This document shows positions 42,788 to 50,881 of a stretch of DNA of 64,000 bases, piece by piece. The DNA comes from Clostridia bacterium. Lineage in GTDB: Bacteria; Bacillota; Clostridia; Oscillospirales; CAG-272. The translations under genes were made by a program, and so were the position numbers. The DNA is taken from positions 333,889 to 397,888 of the forward strand of contig JAFVXI010000013.1 of assembly GCA_017501245.1 (NCBI GenBank), written 5' to 3'. Position 1 is the first letter of the stretch; every line of letters starts with the position of its first letter. Under the pieces are notes generated by a model. It was not told the origin of the DNA, made no database searches, and saw only the letters and a program-made list of their open reading frames with translations.

Positions 42788-42836
42788 AAAAAAACGGATG
42801 ATATTGTTTTTAGCAGTATCTCCGTTTTTTTGTTTT
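42788..42836. terminator. bidirectional terminator between convergent genes
   Basis: An AAAAACGGA...TCCGTTTTT stem with an imperfect inner arm (GATA/TATC) and T tracts on both strands; it serves the esterase and LysR genes. Confidence 0.75.
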
Positions 42837-42884
42837 TGTATTTTATGTATGCCCGATCGAGGTGGCTCCTTGTGCTGTCGGATC

Positions 42885-43766
42885 TTATTTATCAAAAGGG
42901 CTGATAGCCTCAAGAAAGCGCTCGAGGCGCAGCATACTGTCTGGGATGAAGGAGTCCTTCTTGTATAAGACGCTGACGTCTATCCTCACGGGAGGGTCGA
43001 GAGGGATCTCCCTCACCTCTTTGCCGTAGTGCATCGCTCCTTTAAGCAAAAATCCGCTTGCCGCTCCGCTGGCTATCAGGCTCTCGGCTGTCGACAGCTG
43101 CTCGGTCTGGAGGGCGACCCTCGGCTCGACGTCCATACGGTGAAACCACCTTTTTACCGTCCTGGTCTGGAAAAAGCTGTCGGGAAACAGCACCAGCGGC
43201 TCCCCCTCAAGCTCCCTTGGGCTGACGGAGTAAAGCTCTGCCTTAGGGCTGTCGCACGCCGTGTAGAATAGCAGCTCGAGCGAGCCTATCCTCTTAGCCG
43301 AAAAGCTGCTGTCCGGCTCCTTGATATGCGGCAGCAGGATAACGTCGAGCAGGCCGTCGTTCAGCATATCCAAGAGCTCGTATCTGCCCCTTTCGGTTAT
43401 CGTCAGATCGACGTCGGGGTTCTCGGGTGAGAAGCCCTTATAGATATCCGCAAGGATAAAGGAGCTTATCATAGGAGGGATGCCGAGGCGCAGCTGCTTT
43501 ACGTCCTTTCCGAGGTCGTGCATCATTCCCTCGACCTCGCCGTAGCGGATCAAAAGCTCCTTCGATGCATTGTAGAGCTTCGTGCCCTCGGGGGTGAGAA
43601 ACATACCGTTGTGCCTTCTGTAAAACAGCGTCAGAGCAAACTCCCTTTCCAGCTCCTTTATTGCGGCGGAGAGGGAGGGCTGAGAGATATACAGCTGCTT
43701 TGCGGCGGCCGACACGGTGTGATAGGTCGCAACTGCATGGAAGTATTTTAGCTGGTTTATATTCAT
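42885..43766 (-). CDS. LysR family transcriptional regulator
   Basis: A 293-residue LysR-type regulator. The N-terminal winged helix-turn-helix is clear (MNINQLKYFHAVATYHTVS, AAKQLYISQPSLSAAIKELE), followed by the two-lobed effector domain. It is divergent from the D-malate/tartrate dehydrogenase gene, and a 21-bp palindrome of LysR type lies between them. It probably activates that gene in response to the hydroxy acid, as DmlR does for dmlA in E. coli. Confidence 0.92.
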   Translation of the reverse strand: MNINQLKYFHAVATYHTVSAAAKQLYISQPSLSAAIKELEREFALTLFYRRHNGMFLTPEGTKLYNASKELLIRYGEVEGMMHDLGKDVKQLRLGIPPMISSFILADIYKGFSPENPDVDLTITERGRYELLDMLNDGLLDVILLPHIKEPDSSFSAKRIGSLELLFYTACDSPKAELYSVSPRELEGEPLVLFPDSFFQTRTVKRWFHRMDVEPRVALQTEQLSTAESLIASGAASGFLLKGAMHYGKEVREIPLDPPVRIDVSVLYKKDSFIPDSMLRLERFLEAISPFDK

Positions 43767-43799
43767 TTATCTATCCCCCTTATACGCTTATAAGACCAT

Positions 43800-43820
43800 A
43801 TTATAGGAAAAAGCTATAAT
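43800..43820. promoter_or_regulatory. candidate LysR operator
   Basis: Perfect inverted repeat ATTATAG-N7-CTATAAT in the divergent intergenic region, which satisfies the T-N11-A pattern of LysR-type binding sites. It ends 19 bp upstream of the -35 box of the dehydrogenase promoter, a normal position for LysR activation. Confidence 0.65.
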
Positions 43821-43838
43821 TGTCAAGTCAAAATCTAT

Positions 43839-43867
43839 TTTACAAATATAAAAAGCCGTGCTATAAT
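43839..43867 (+). promoter_or_regulatory. promoter of the dehydrogenase gene
   Basis: TTTACA, 17-bp spacer, TATAAT preceded by TGC. Confidence 0.82.
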
Positions 43868-43951
43868 AGAAGCGCCAAAGAGGAGCTGAGCCTAGCGGCA
43901 GATCGCCACAAAGCCGCTCAAATAAATCGCAAGGGAAGGGAATTACAAAAA

Positions 43952-45022
43952 ATGAAAAAATACAAGATAGCCGTCATAGCAGGCGACGGCATAGGACCCG
44001 AGGTCATCGGCGAGGGCGTTCGCGTTCTCGAGCGTGTCGCAGAGCTTGACGGAGGCTTTGGCTTTGAGTTTACGCATTTCCCCTGGGGATGCGAATATTA
44101 TCTTGAAACCGGCAAGATGATGCCCGACGATGCGATAGCAACGCTCTCGGAGTTTGACGCCATCTATCTCGGCGCCGTCGGCTACCCCGGCGTGCCCGAT
44201 CATATATCTCTTTGGGATCTTTTGCTGAAGATACGCCACGAGTTTGATCAGTACGTAAACGTAAGACCCGTAAAGCTCTTAAAGGGTGCGCCCTGCCCCT
44301 TGAAGGGCGTTGCTCCCGGTGAGATCGATATGATCGTCATCCGTGAAAACAGCGAGGGCGAGTATGCAGGCGCGGGCGATTGGCTCTACCGTGGACAGCC
44401 CAACGAGGTCGTCCTGCAGACGGGCGTCTTTTCCCGTAAGGGAACCGAGAGGATCATCCGCTACGCCTTCGAGCTTGCACGCAAGGAGGGCAAGACCCTC
44501 ACGAGCATCTCTAAGGGAAACGCTCTTAACTATTCGATGGTGTTCTGGGACAGTGTGTTTGCCGAGGTCGGCAAGGAGTATCCCGACGTCAAGTGCGCAT
44601 CCTATCTCGTCGATGCGGCGAGTATGTTCTTCGTTAAGGATCCCGGCAGGTTTGAGGTGGTCGTAACCTCCAATCTCTTCGGCGACATCCTCACAGATCT
44701 CGGCGCCGCAATAACCGGCGGTATGGGTCTTGCCGCAGGCGCAAACCTTAACCCCGAGCGCCGCTTCCCCTCGATGTTCGAGCCTATCCACGGCTCCGCC
44801 CCCGACATCGCAGGCAGAGGAATTGCAGACCCCCTCGCATCCATATGGTCGGCAAGCCAGATGCTTGATTTCTTCGGTCACGAGTGCTGGGGCGAGCGCC
44901 TTATCGGCGCTATCGAGCAGCTGATGGTGGAAGCAAAGGCTCTCCCCTCGGATCTCGGCGGCACCTCCTCCACGCATGAGGTCGGCGACGCTATAATCGC
45001 CATTCTTGAAAAATACAGATAA
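43952..45022 (+). CDS. D-malate / tartrate dehydrogenase (beta-decarboxylating)
   Basis: A 356-residue member of the isocitrate/isopropylmalate dehydrogenase family. It starts KIAVIAGDGIGPEV and has IRENSEGEYAG, NLFGDILTDLGAA and HGSAPDIAGRGIADPLASI. The IRENSEGEY segment and the divergent LysR gene fit the D-malate/tartrate dehydrogenase branch better than LeuB; no leucine genes are nearby. It would oxidise and decarboxylate D-malate to pyruvate with NAD+. The ATG at 43952 has AAGGGAAGGG upstream; a longer frame from 43820 runs through the promoter and is not used. Confidence 0.86.
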   Translation: MKKYKIAVIAGDGIGPEVIGEGVRVLERVAELDGGFGFEFTHFPWGCEYYLETGKMMPDDAIATLSEFDAIYLGAVGYPGVPDHISLWDLLLKIRHEFDQYVNVRPVKLLKGAPCPLKGVAPGEIDMIVIRENSEGEYAGAGDWLYRGQPNEVVLQTGVFSRKGTERIIRYAFELARKEGKTLTSISKGNALNYSMVFWDSVFAEVGKEYPDVKCASYLVDAASMFFVKDPGRFEVVVTSNLFGDILTDLGAAITGGMGLAAGANLNPERRFPSMFEPIHGSAPDIAGRGIADPLASIWSASQMLDFFGHECWGERLIGAIEQLMVEAKALPSDLGGTSSTHEVGDAIIAILEKYR

Positions 45023-45107
45023 ATTAACTATGCCTCACTGCCCACGGGTAGGCGGCGCTGTTTTTGCAAAACTTTAAATCTAAAGATAAATGATAAGGAG
45101 TTAAAAA

Positions 45108-45881
45108 ATGCTGACAACCGAAGAGATGAACGAGCTCAGACCTCAGATGAAGGATAAGCCCCACCTCGGCAAAATGAACCCCTTCCGCATCATAGGCAAC
45201 ACCTATTTCTGCGGCACCTATCAGGCGTCCTGCCATCTAATCGACACGGGCGACGGCCTTATTCTGATCGATCCCGGATATGACAGAACGGCGTATTTAG
45301 TGGTAAACTCCATATATAAGCTCGGCTTCTCTGTCGAGGATATCAAATATATATTCATCACGCATTGGCACGGTGATCACTCGGAGGCAACCGATGCGCT
45401 GGTCGCTCTCTCGGGCGCCAAGGTCATCATCGGCAGGGAGGATGCAGAGCGTGTGACGAAGTATTGCACCCCCGACATCCTTATCGACGACGGCTACGTC
45501 CTCACCCTTGGCAACACCTCTATCCGCTTCATCCACACCCCCGGCCACACTAAGGGCACGATGTCCTTCTTCTACGACGTGGAGGAGGACGGCAGGACCT
45601 ACCGTGTCGGCTCCTTCGGCGGTGCGGGCGTAAACACGATGAAGAGGTCTACCTTTGATTTTGATGGTGCAAGAGAGGCTTATCTCGCCTCGCTCGAGAG
45701 GCTCAGAGCCGAGAGGGTCGACGTCTTTATCGGCAACCACGTTTGGAACAACGACACCTACGGCAAGTCCGTAAGGATGCTCGCAGGAGGCGAAAACGAG
45801 TTTATCGACGGCAAGGCCTGGCACAGCTTCCTCGACGGCTGCGAAGAGAGGCTGATGAAGGTCATCGAAAGCGATCCGTAA
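45108..45881 (+). CDS. MBL-fold metallo-hydrolase
   Basis: A 257-residue metallo-beta-lactamase-fold enzyme. Zinc ligands are in HWHGDH (86-91), in HTPGHTKG and in GNHVWNN. The sequence around LIDTGDGLILIDPG and the GNHVWNND end resemble the subclass B3-like hydrolases, but most such proteins in gut Clostridia are not carbapenemases. No signal peptide, so it is cytoplasmic. An AAGGAG RBS lies seven bases before the ATG. It follows the dehydrogenase gene by 85 bp without an evident terminator. Confidence 0.87.
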   Translation: MLTTEEMNELRPQMKDKPHLGKMNPFRIIGNTYFCGTYQASCHLIDTGDGLILIDPGYDRTAYLVVNSIYKLGFSVEDIKYIFITHWHGDHSEATDALVALSGAKVIIGREDAERVTKYCTPDILIDDGYVLTLGNTSIRFIHTPGHTKGTMSFFYDVEEDGRTYRVGSFGGAGVNTMKRSTFDFDGAREAYLASLERLRAERVDVFIGNHVWNNDTYGKSVRMLAGGENEFIDGKAWHSFLDGCEERLMKVIESDP

Positions 45882-45930
45882 GGGAATATACGTCTTTGGA
45901 GATATCACGATAATCTAAGGAGATATCCCG

Positions 45931-45999
45931 ATGACTCTTTTCAAAGCGGCTAAGCAGGCAACCACGGAGTATGTCGGCATCACCGATCAAAGAGGCTGA
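45931..45999 (+). CDS. possible 22-residue micro-ORF
   Basis: ATG to TGA encoding MTLFKAAKQATTEYVGITDQ plus two residues, with TAAGGAG eight bases upstream. It sits after the MBL gene and before a terminator. Chance occurrence is possible; the RBS spacing is the only support. Confidence 0.3.
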   Translation: MTLFKAAKQATTEYVGITDQRG

Positions 46000-46053
46000 G
46001 AAAAGCCGATCCCTCCGACCGATATTATACCCAAAAGCAATACTTAAGGTGCT

Positions 46054-46087
46054 AGGTCACGCAAGGGTGCTTGCGTGACCTCTTTTT
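46054..46087 (+). terminator. strong terminator behind the MBL hydrolase gene
   Basis: Perfect 12-bp stem AGGTCACGCAAG/CTTGCGTGACCT with a GGTG loop, then CTTTTT. Confidence 0.92.
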
Positions 46088-46142
46088 GCGACGCATAGGT
46101 CGGATGATGGATGAAGGAGCTAAGAAATATTCATCTCCATGC

Positions 46143-46171
46143 TTGACATATCGGCAAAACAGGTATAAAAT
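46143..46171 (+). promoter_or_regulatory. promoter of the glutaminase gene
   Basis: TTGACA, 17-bp spacer, TAAAAT. The transcript would carry a leader of about 165 bases before the ATG at 46342. Confidence 0.75.
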
Positions 46172-46341
46172 CAAATAGCCGCAAAAAATGAATGCGATCG
46201 GCTCCGCCACGGGCTTGGAGCCTGAGTGCGAGAGGCTGAAGGTTTTATCAATGCTCGATGAAAGATGCGAGCGGCGTGCGTCGATTTTGCTACTAAAATC
46301 ACAGATATGAAAATAAAGGTTTACAAAATAGGAGATAACGT

Positions 46342-47256
46342 ATGAGGGAGCTTATAGAAAAGGTTCTTTCCGAGTGCAAAAAATACACGGCTGACGGCAG
46401 GGTGGCAGACTATATTCCCGAGCTTAAGAAGGCTTGTCCCGCCGATCTTGGCATATGCGTCCTTGGCGGCAGCGAGACCGTCGAGCTTGGCGACTGTGAT
46501 AAGAGGTTTACTATGCAGAGCGTTGTCAAGCCTATGATACTCCTCCTAGCCCTTATGGACAACGGCAGGGAAACCGTCGAGAGGCTCTGCGGCGTTGAAG
46601 CAACGGGCAAGCCCTTTGACGCCTTTAATTACAGTGACATGGCGCTGCGCGGCGAGCATATAAACCCGATGGTCAACGCAGGAGCAATAGCGCTCTGCAC
46701 GCTCATCGGTGGGGAGGGAAAGGACGAAAAGTTTGAGCGCCTCTTCTCCCTCGTCAAGCGACTCTCTAAAAATCAGAGCATCACCGTCGACGAGGCTGTT
46801 TTTCGCTCCGAGCGTGAGACGGGTAACAAAAACAGAGCCCTCGCCTATATGCTCAAGGCGTACGGAATGATAGACTGCGACGTCGAGGATATGCTCGAGG
46901 TCTATTTCAAGGCCTGCTCCATCAGCGTCAGCTGCAAGGACATAGCAAACATCGCCCTCGTGCTTGCGCATAGGGGCAGAGACCCCGAGAGCGGTGAGGA
47001 GCTTATCCCCGCCGAATACTCAAGATACGTCACCGCCATCCTCGCCATCTGCGGAATGTACGACGGCTCGGGCGAGTTTGCGCTCAGGGTCGGCATACCG
47101 GCAAAGAGTGGTGTCGGCGGCGGAATTATGGCTGTCGTCCCCGGCAAGATGGGCATCGGCATCTATTCTCCCTCGCTTGATAAAAAGGGCAACAGCACCG
47201 CAGGCGTCAAGGTGCTCGAGAGGCTCAGCGCAGCCCTCGATCTCAGCATCTTTTGA
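46342..47256 (+). CDS. glsA: glutaminase
   Basis: A 304-residue serine-dependent glutaminase that hydrolyses L-glutamine to glutamate and ammonia. The catalytic Ser60-x-x-Lys63 pair is in FTMQSVVK, followed by HINPMVNAGAIAL and later by KSGVGGGIMAVVPGKMGIG. It is the usual family length and cytoplasmic. RBS AGGAGATAACG precedes the ATG. In some bacteria glsA supports acid resistance through ammonia release; no antiporter is next to it here. Confidence 0.94.
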   Translation: MRELIEKVLSECKKYTADGRVADYIPELKKACPADLGICVLGGSETVELGDCDKRFTMQSVVKPMILLLALMDNGRETVERLCGVEATGKPFDAFNYSDMALRGEHINPMVNAGAIALCTLIGGEGKDEKFERLFSLVKRLSKNQSITVDEAVFRSERETGNKNRALAYMLKAYGMIDCDVEDMLEVYFKACSISVSCKDIANIALVLAHRGRDPESGEELIPAEYSRYVTAILAICGMYDGSGEFALRVGIPAKSGVGGGIMAVVPGKMGIGIYSPSLDKKGNSTAGVKVLERLSAALDLSIF

Positions 47257-47394
47257 TCATCTGCTCGCTATATGACGGCTCTATTATTTGCACCACCTCT
47301 TCACTATAAGCCGCCCAGCTTAACGTTGATTTGTCAACTAAATGACAAACACTATTTACAAAATCAGCCGTTAATTCGTTTTCACCCCCGGATA

Positions 47395-47430
47395 AAGAAA
47401 AAAAGGACGCAGTGCACTTTGCGTCCTTTT
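47395..47430. terminator. bidirectional terminator between glsA and the DUF1508 gene
   Basis: Perfect 10-bp stem AAAAGGACGC/GCGTCCTTTT with a 10-base loop and A/T tracts on both sides. Confidence 0.88.
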
Positions 47431-47459
47431 TATGTGCCGACGTGCGGCATTTGCCGGAA

Positions 47460-47858
47460 TTATTTAACGCTCTCGTCAACGATCTCGGAGGTGGGGGAGT
47501 TAGCTGCGACGCTCTTGATGCCGCCGAGACATCCGCTCTTGGACTTGTAGCCCTCCTCGCTCATAGCGATGCTCTCGCCGTTGGAGGCGATAAGACGGTA
47601 TCTGTAAAGTCCCGCCTTGTCAAAATAGATCTCAAACTTCGGGCAGGTCAGCTTCTCAACCTTTTTGAGCGTCTGGTCCTCGATCCTACCCTCCTCGATG
47701 CAGCGCACCGAGTGCTTGCCTATGCTTGCGATGCCGCTCTTGCAGGCGGACTTGGTGGTGTAGATCTGAGAGGAAACTGCGATCTTCTCCTTGTTAGCAG
47801 CGTAGAGGCTGAAATTGAAGCCGCCCGAGGGGGTCTTCTTAATAACGAACTTTCCCAT
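47460..47858 (-). CDS. DUF1508 (YegP-like) double-domain protein
   Basis: A 132-residue protein made of two repeats of the DUF1508 fold. The first unit is GKFVIKKTPSGGFNFSLYAANKEKIAVSS, and the second is KFEIYFDKAGLYRYRLIASNGESIAMS, each followed by a short SKSGCLGGI-type helix. Function is unknown; the family is widespread in bacteria. RBS AAAGGAGAC is well placed. The gene has its own promoter and terminator. Confidence 0.9.
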   Translation of the reverse strand: MGKFVIKKTPSGGFNFSLYAANKEKIAVSSQIYTTKSACKSGIASIGKHSVRCIEEGRIEDQTLKKVEKLTCPKFEIYFDKAGLYRYRLIASNGESIAMSEEGYKSKSGCLGGIKSVAANSPTSEIVDESVK

Positions 47859-47893
47859 AATCTGTCTCCTTTAAGTTGTTTTCTTACAATAAA

Positions 47894-47922
47894 ATAATAG
47901 CAAAAAAATCCGCTCCTGTAAA
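47894..47922 (-). promoter_or_regulatory. promoter of the DUF1508 gene
   Basis: On the minus strand, TTTACA, 17-bp spacer, TATTAT preceded by TGC. Confidence 0.75.
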
Positions 47923-48034
47923 GAGCTTAGCGAAAAAAACAGAATTTTGTCCTCCCATTTCGCTCACTTTCTGCCCTACTTCGGGCATATATTGCCGCCG
48001 TGGGTGACGTTTTCTCGGTTTTTTCGTCACGCAC

Positions 48035-48063
48035 TTGAAATGATGCGCCTCTGGTGATATAAT
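48035..48063 (+). promoter_or_regulatory. promoter of the pyruvate kinase operon
   Basis: TTGAAA, 17-bp spacer, TATAAT, leader of about 115 bases. The rest of the 322-bp gap between the divergent genes shows nothing else of note. Confidence 0.8.
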
Positions 48064-48180
48064 TAATTAAGGTTGGCGGCGCATAAGCTTTACTGCATAT
48101 TAGCCGCATAGTATATTATAATTAGATGATAATAATTAAAGAAAATAAATGCGCAAAGCTTTTGCGCACCCGAGGAATAT

Positions 48181-49596
48181 ATGCGCAAGACTAAGATCAT
48201 ATGCACGATAGGACCCGCATCCGAGAGCGACGAGGTGCTTGAGAGGATGTGTAAGAGCGGCATGAACGTCGCCAGGCTCAACTTCTCGCACGGAACCCAC
48301 GAGGATCATAAGGCGAAGATAGACGCCATCAAGCGGGTCAGAGACAAGCTCTCGCTCCCCATCCCCATTATGCTTGACACTAAGGGGCCGGAATACCGTA
48401 TCGGCACATTCAAGGATAAAAAGGTCACCCTGGAGGACGGTTCAGGCTTTACCTTCACGACCGAGGAGGTCGAGGGCGACGCCACCCGTGTTTCGGTCAG
48501 CTATGCGAGGCTGCCCGAGGAATTGAGGATAGGCGACGTCATCCTCGTAAACAACGGGCTCGTCCGCTTCCGTGTTGACGGCATCTGTGGCAAGGAGATC
48601 AGAACCACCGTGCTCGACGGCGGCGAGCTTTCGGACAGAAAGAGCATGAGCTTTCCGAACAAGGTGCTATCTCACGAGTTTCTCTCCGAGCGTGATAAGG
48701 AGGATCTTCTCTTCGGCATCGCCGAGGGCGTGGACTTCGTTGCCGCCTCCTTCGTCTCCACGAGGGCAGACGCCGAGGCCGTAAGAGATTTTCTTGATAA
48801 AAACGGCGGCGAGGACATCAACGTCATCGCAAAGATAGAAAACCGTGCGGGCGTCGACAACATCGAAGAGATCTGCGAGGTCGCCGACGGAATTATGGTA
48901 GCGAGGGGAGACCTCGGAGTAGAGATCCCGTTCGTCGAGGTGCCCTCGGTGCAGAAGTATCTTATCAAAAAGTGCCGTCTGCTCGGCAAGAGGGTCATCA
49001 CTGCGACCGAGATGCTCGAATCGATGATATATAATCCCAGGCCCACGAGGGCTGAGATCTCCGACGTGGCAAATGCCGTTTACGACGGCTCGTCGGCTAT
49101 TATGCTCTCCGGTGAGACCGCAGCAGGCAAGCATCCCGTCGAGGCTGTTGAAAGCATGGCGCAGATAGCGGAATACACCGAAAAGCACATAGATTATAAA
49201 CAATGGTTTGCATCTACGGAGTATAAGATCAGAAATAACCTCGATGCCATCTCTCACGCAACCTGCGCTATGGCGATAGACGTCGGGGCAAAATGCATAG
49301 TAGTAAACTCCATGTCCGGCATCACGGCGAGGATGGTCAGCCGCTTCAGAGCCCCTGCGGACATCATCGGCGCAACCACAAACGAGAGGGCTTACCGCCA
49401 GCTCAACCTCAGCTGGGGCGTTACCCCCGTTATGTGCGAGGAGTATCCCTCCCTTGAGATAGTCTTTTACCAGGCGGCAAAGCAGGCTAAGAAGCTGCTT
49501 TCCTTGAAGAAGGGCGACAACATCGTTCTCACGGGCGGCCAGATCAACGGCCCGAGAGGCAACACCAACACCATCAAGGTCGAGGTCATCAAGTAG
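48181..49596 (+). CDS. pyk: pyruvate kinase
   Basis: A 471-residue pyruvate kinase: phosphoenolpyruvate plus ADP gives pyruvate plus ATP. It starts RKTKIICTIGPASES, has NVARLNFSHGTHEDH, LDTKGPEYRIG, the catalytic Lys region INVIAKIENRAGVDNI, MVARGDLGVEIP and IMLSGETAAGKHPVEAV, then the C-terminal regulatory domain. It lacks the extra phosphohistidine domain that many Bacillus enzymes carry. It is followed after 36 bp by a decarboxylase sodium pump subunit, linking pyruvate formation with decarboxylation-driven sodium export. Confidence 0.96.
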   Translation: MRKTKIICTIGPASESDEVLERMCKSGMNVARLNFSHGTHEDHKAKIDAIKRVRDKLSLPIPIMLDTKGPEYRIGTFKDKKVTLEDGSGFTFTTEEVEGDATRVSVSYARLPEELRIGDVILVNNGLVRFRVDGICGKEIRTTVLDGGELSDRKSMSFPNKVLSHEFLSERDKEDLLFGIAEGVDFVAASFVSTRADAEAVRDFLDKNGGEDINVIAKIENRAGVDNIEEICEVADGIMVARGDLGVEIPFVEVPSVQKYLIKKCRLLGKRVITATEMLESMIYNPRPTRAEISDVANAVYDGSSAIMLSGETAAGKHPVEAVESMAQIAEYTEKHIDYKQWFASTEYKIRNNLDAISHATCAMAIDVGAKCIVVNSMSGITARMVSRFRAPADIIGATTNERAYRQLNLSWGVTPVMCEEYPSLEIVFYQAAKQAKKLLSLKKGDNIVLTGGQINGPRGNTNTIKVEVIK

Positions 49597-49632
49597 ATTA
49601 TTTTAAAATAAAATACAGCAAAGGAAAAATCC

Positions 49633-50871
49633 ATGAAAGAACTACTCAGCTTATTCGACCCCCTCTTAGCCTTTATAGAGGGCGACAACTGGAAGATGGT
49701 CATTATGTGGATCATCGGTGGCGTTCTCATCTATCTCGCTATCAAAAAGCAGATGGAGCCCACCCTGCTTCTGCCTATCGGCTTTGGTGCGATCCTTATG
49801 AACTTCCCGGGCGTTATGCTTCGCAAGTGTCTGACGTGCGGCGCTAAGTATCACGTCGTCGGCGAGTTTCTCTGCTCTGCCGAGGGCTGCGGTGCTTCGG
49901 GCGCAGAGGCGTTCGAGACGGTATACGGCGGAATTGCCGAGCCTCTACACGAGCTTTATAACGCAGGCATCGCAAACGAGCTTTTCCCGCTCCTTCTCTT
50001 CATCGGCATCGGTGCGATGATCGACTTCGGCCCCCTGCTTAACAACCCGAAGCTTATGATCTTCGGTGCGGCGGCTCAGTTCGGCATCTTCTTCACCCTC
50101 TGCATGGCGTCGGTGTTCTTCCCCGACATCAAGGATGCGGCGTCCATCTCCATCATCGGTGCGGCAGACGGACCTACCTCCATCGTCGTTGCAAACGCTC
50201 TCGGCTCTAACTACGTAGGTGCGATCACCGTTGCGGCTTATTCCTATATGGCGCTCGTTCCTATCATTCAGCCCCCCGTCATCAAGCTTCTCACCACCAA
50301 GAATGAGAGAAGGATCCGTATGGCATACGCAGAGAAGCCCGTCAGCAAGACGACTAAGATCCTCTTCCCGATCATCATCTCCATCGTAGCCTGCGTATTC
50401 GTACCCTCTGCGGGCTCTCTTATCGGCTTCCTTATGTTCGGAAACCTTATCAGGGAGTGCGGCGTTCTCGATTCTCTTTCCGAGACCGCTCAGAAGGTGC
50501 TTGCAAATCTCGTAACCATCTTCCTCGGCATCACCATCGCCTTCAATATGCATGCGAGCCAGTTCCTCGCTCTTGAAACCCTGCTTATCATGGGTCTTGG
50601 CCTTATCGCCTTCATCGTTGACACTGCCGGCGGCGTTCTCTTCGCTAAGCTCTACAACCTTATTATGAAGCTCTTCGGCAAGCCTCTTATCAACCCCATG
50701 ATCGGTGCGGCGGGCATCTCCGCATTCCCCATGTCGGGCAGAATAGTACATAAGCTCGGCCTCGAGGAGGACAATCAGAACTTCCTTCTCATGCATTCCA
50801 TCGGCGTTAACGTCTCGGGTCAGATAGCCTCGGTCATCGCTGGCTCGCTGGTTCTCGGCTTCTTCAGCTAA
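49633..50871 (+). CDS. sodium ion-translocating decarboxylase beta subunit with Cys-rich insertion
   Basis: A 412-residue membrane protein of the OadB/GcdB/MmdB family, the subunit that couples carboxybiotin decarboxylation to Na+ export. Conserved parts are GIGAMIDFGPLL, SIIGAADGPTSIVVA and the C-terminal NFLLMHSIGVNVSGQIAS. After the first membrane segment there is an unusual insertion with four cysteines (Cys66, Cys69, Cys81, Cys86; KCLTCGAKYH...CSAEGC), spaced like a small zinc ribbon or rubredoxin-like knuckle. The carboxyltransferase alpha and biotin carrier subunits are not in the window, so the substrate (oxaloacetate, methylmalonyl-CoA or glutaconyl-CoA) cannot be named. Confidence 0.93.
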   Translation: MKELLSLFDPLLAFIEGDNWKMVIMWIIGGVLIYLAIKKQMEPTLLLPIGFGAILMNFPGVMLRKCLTCGAKYHVVGEFLCSAEGCGASGAEAFETVYGGIAEPLHELYNAGIANELFPLLLFIGIGAMIDFGPLLNNPKLMIFGAAAQFGIFFTLCMASVFFPDIKDAASISIIGAADGPTSIVVANALGSNYVGAITVAAYSYMALVPIIQPPVIKLLTTKNERRIRMAYAEKPVSKTTKILFPIIISIVACVFVPSAGSLIGFLMFGNLIRECGVLDSLSETAQKVLANLVTIFLGITIAFNMHASQFLALETLLIMGLGLIAFIVDTAGGVLFAKLYNLIMKLFGKPLINPMIGAAGISAFPMSGRIVHKLGLEEDNQNFLLMHSIGVNVSGQIASVIAGSLVLGFFS

Positions 50872-50881
50872 GGAGGGTAAT

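Larger units (their letters stand above)
45882..46341. other. 460-bp gap with micro-ORF, terminator and glutaminase leader
   Basis: Contains a 22-codon frame with an RBS (45931-45999), a strong terminator (46054-46087) and the glutaminase promoter (46143-46171) with its leader of about 165 bases. The leader holds GGCTCC...GGAGCC and TCGATG...CGTCGA inverted repeats but no riboswitch that I recognise. Confidence 0.6.

Noticed and set aside
45108..45881. Antibiotic resistance (class B beta-lactamase)
   Set aside because: The MBL fold and zinc motif are shared by many hydrolases; it has no signal peptide and no resistance-type context.
45985..46040. TPP riboswitch-like phrase (GGCTGAGA followed by CCGACC...ATTATACC)
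   Set aside because: Only CTGAGA fits; the ACCTGAT...GGATAAT...AGGGA half and the pairing of the two arms are missing, and the site lies before a terminator and not before thiamine genes.
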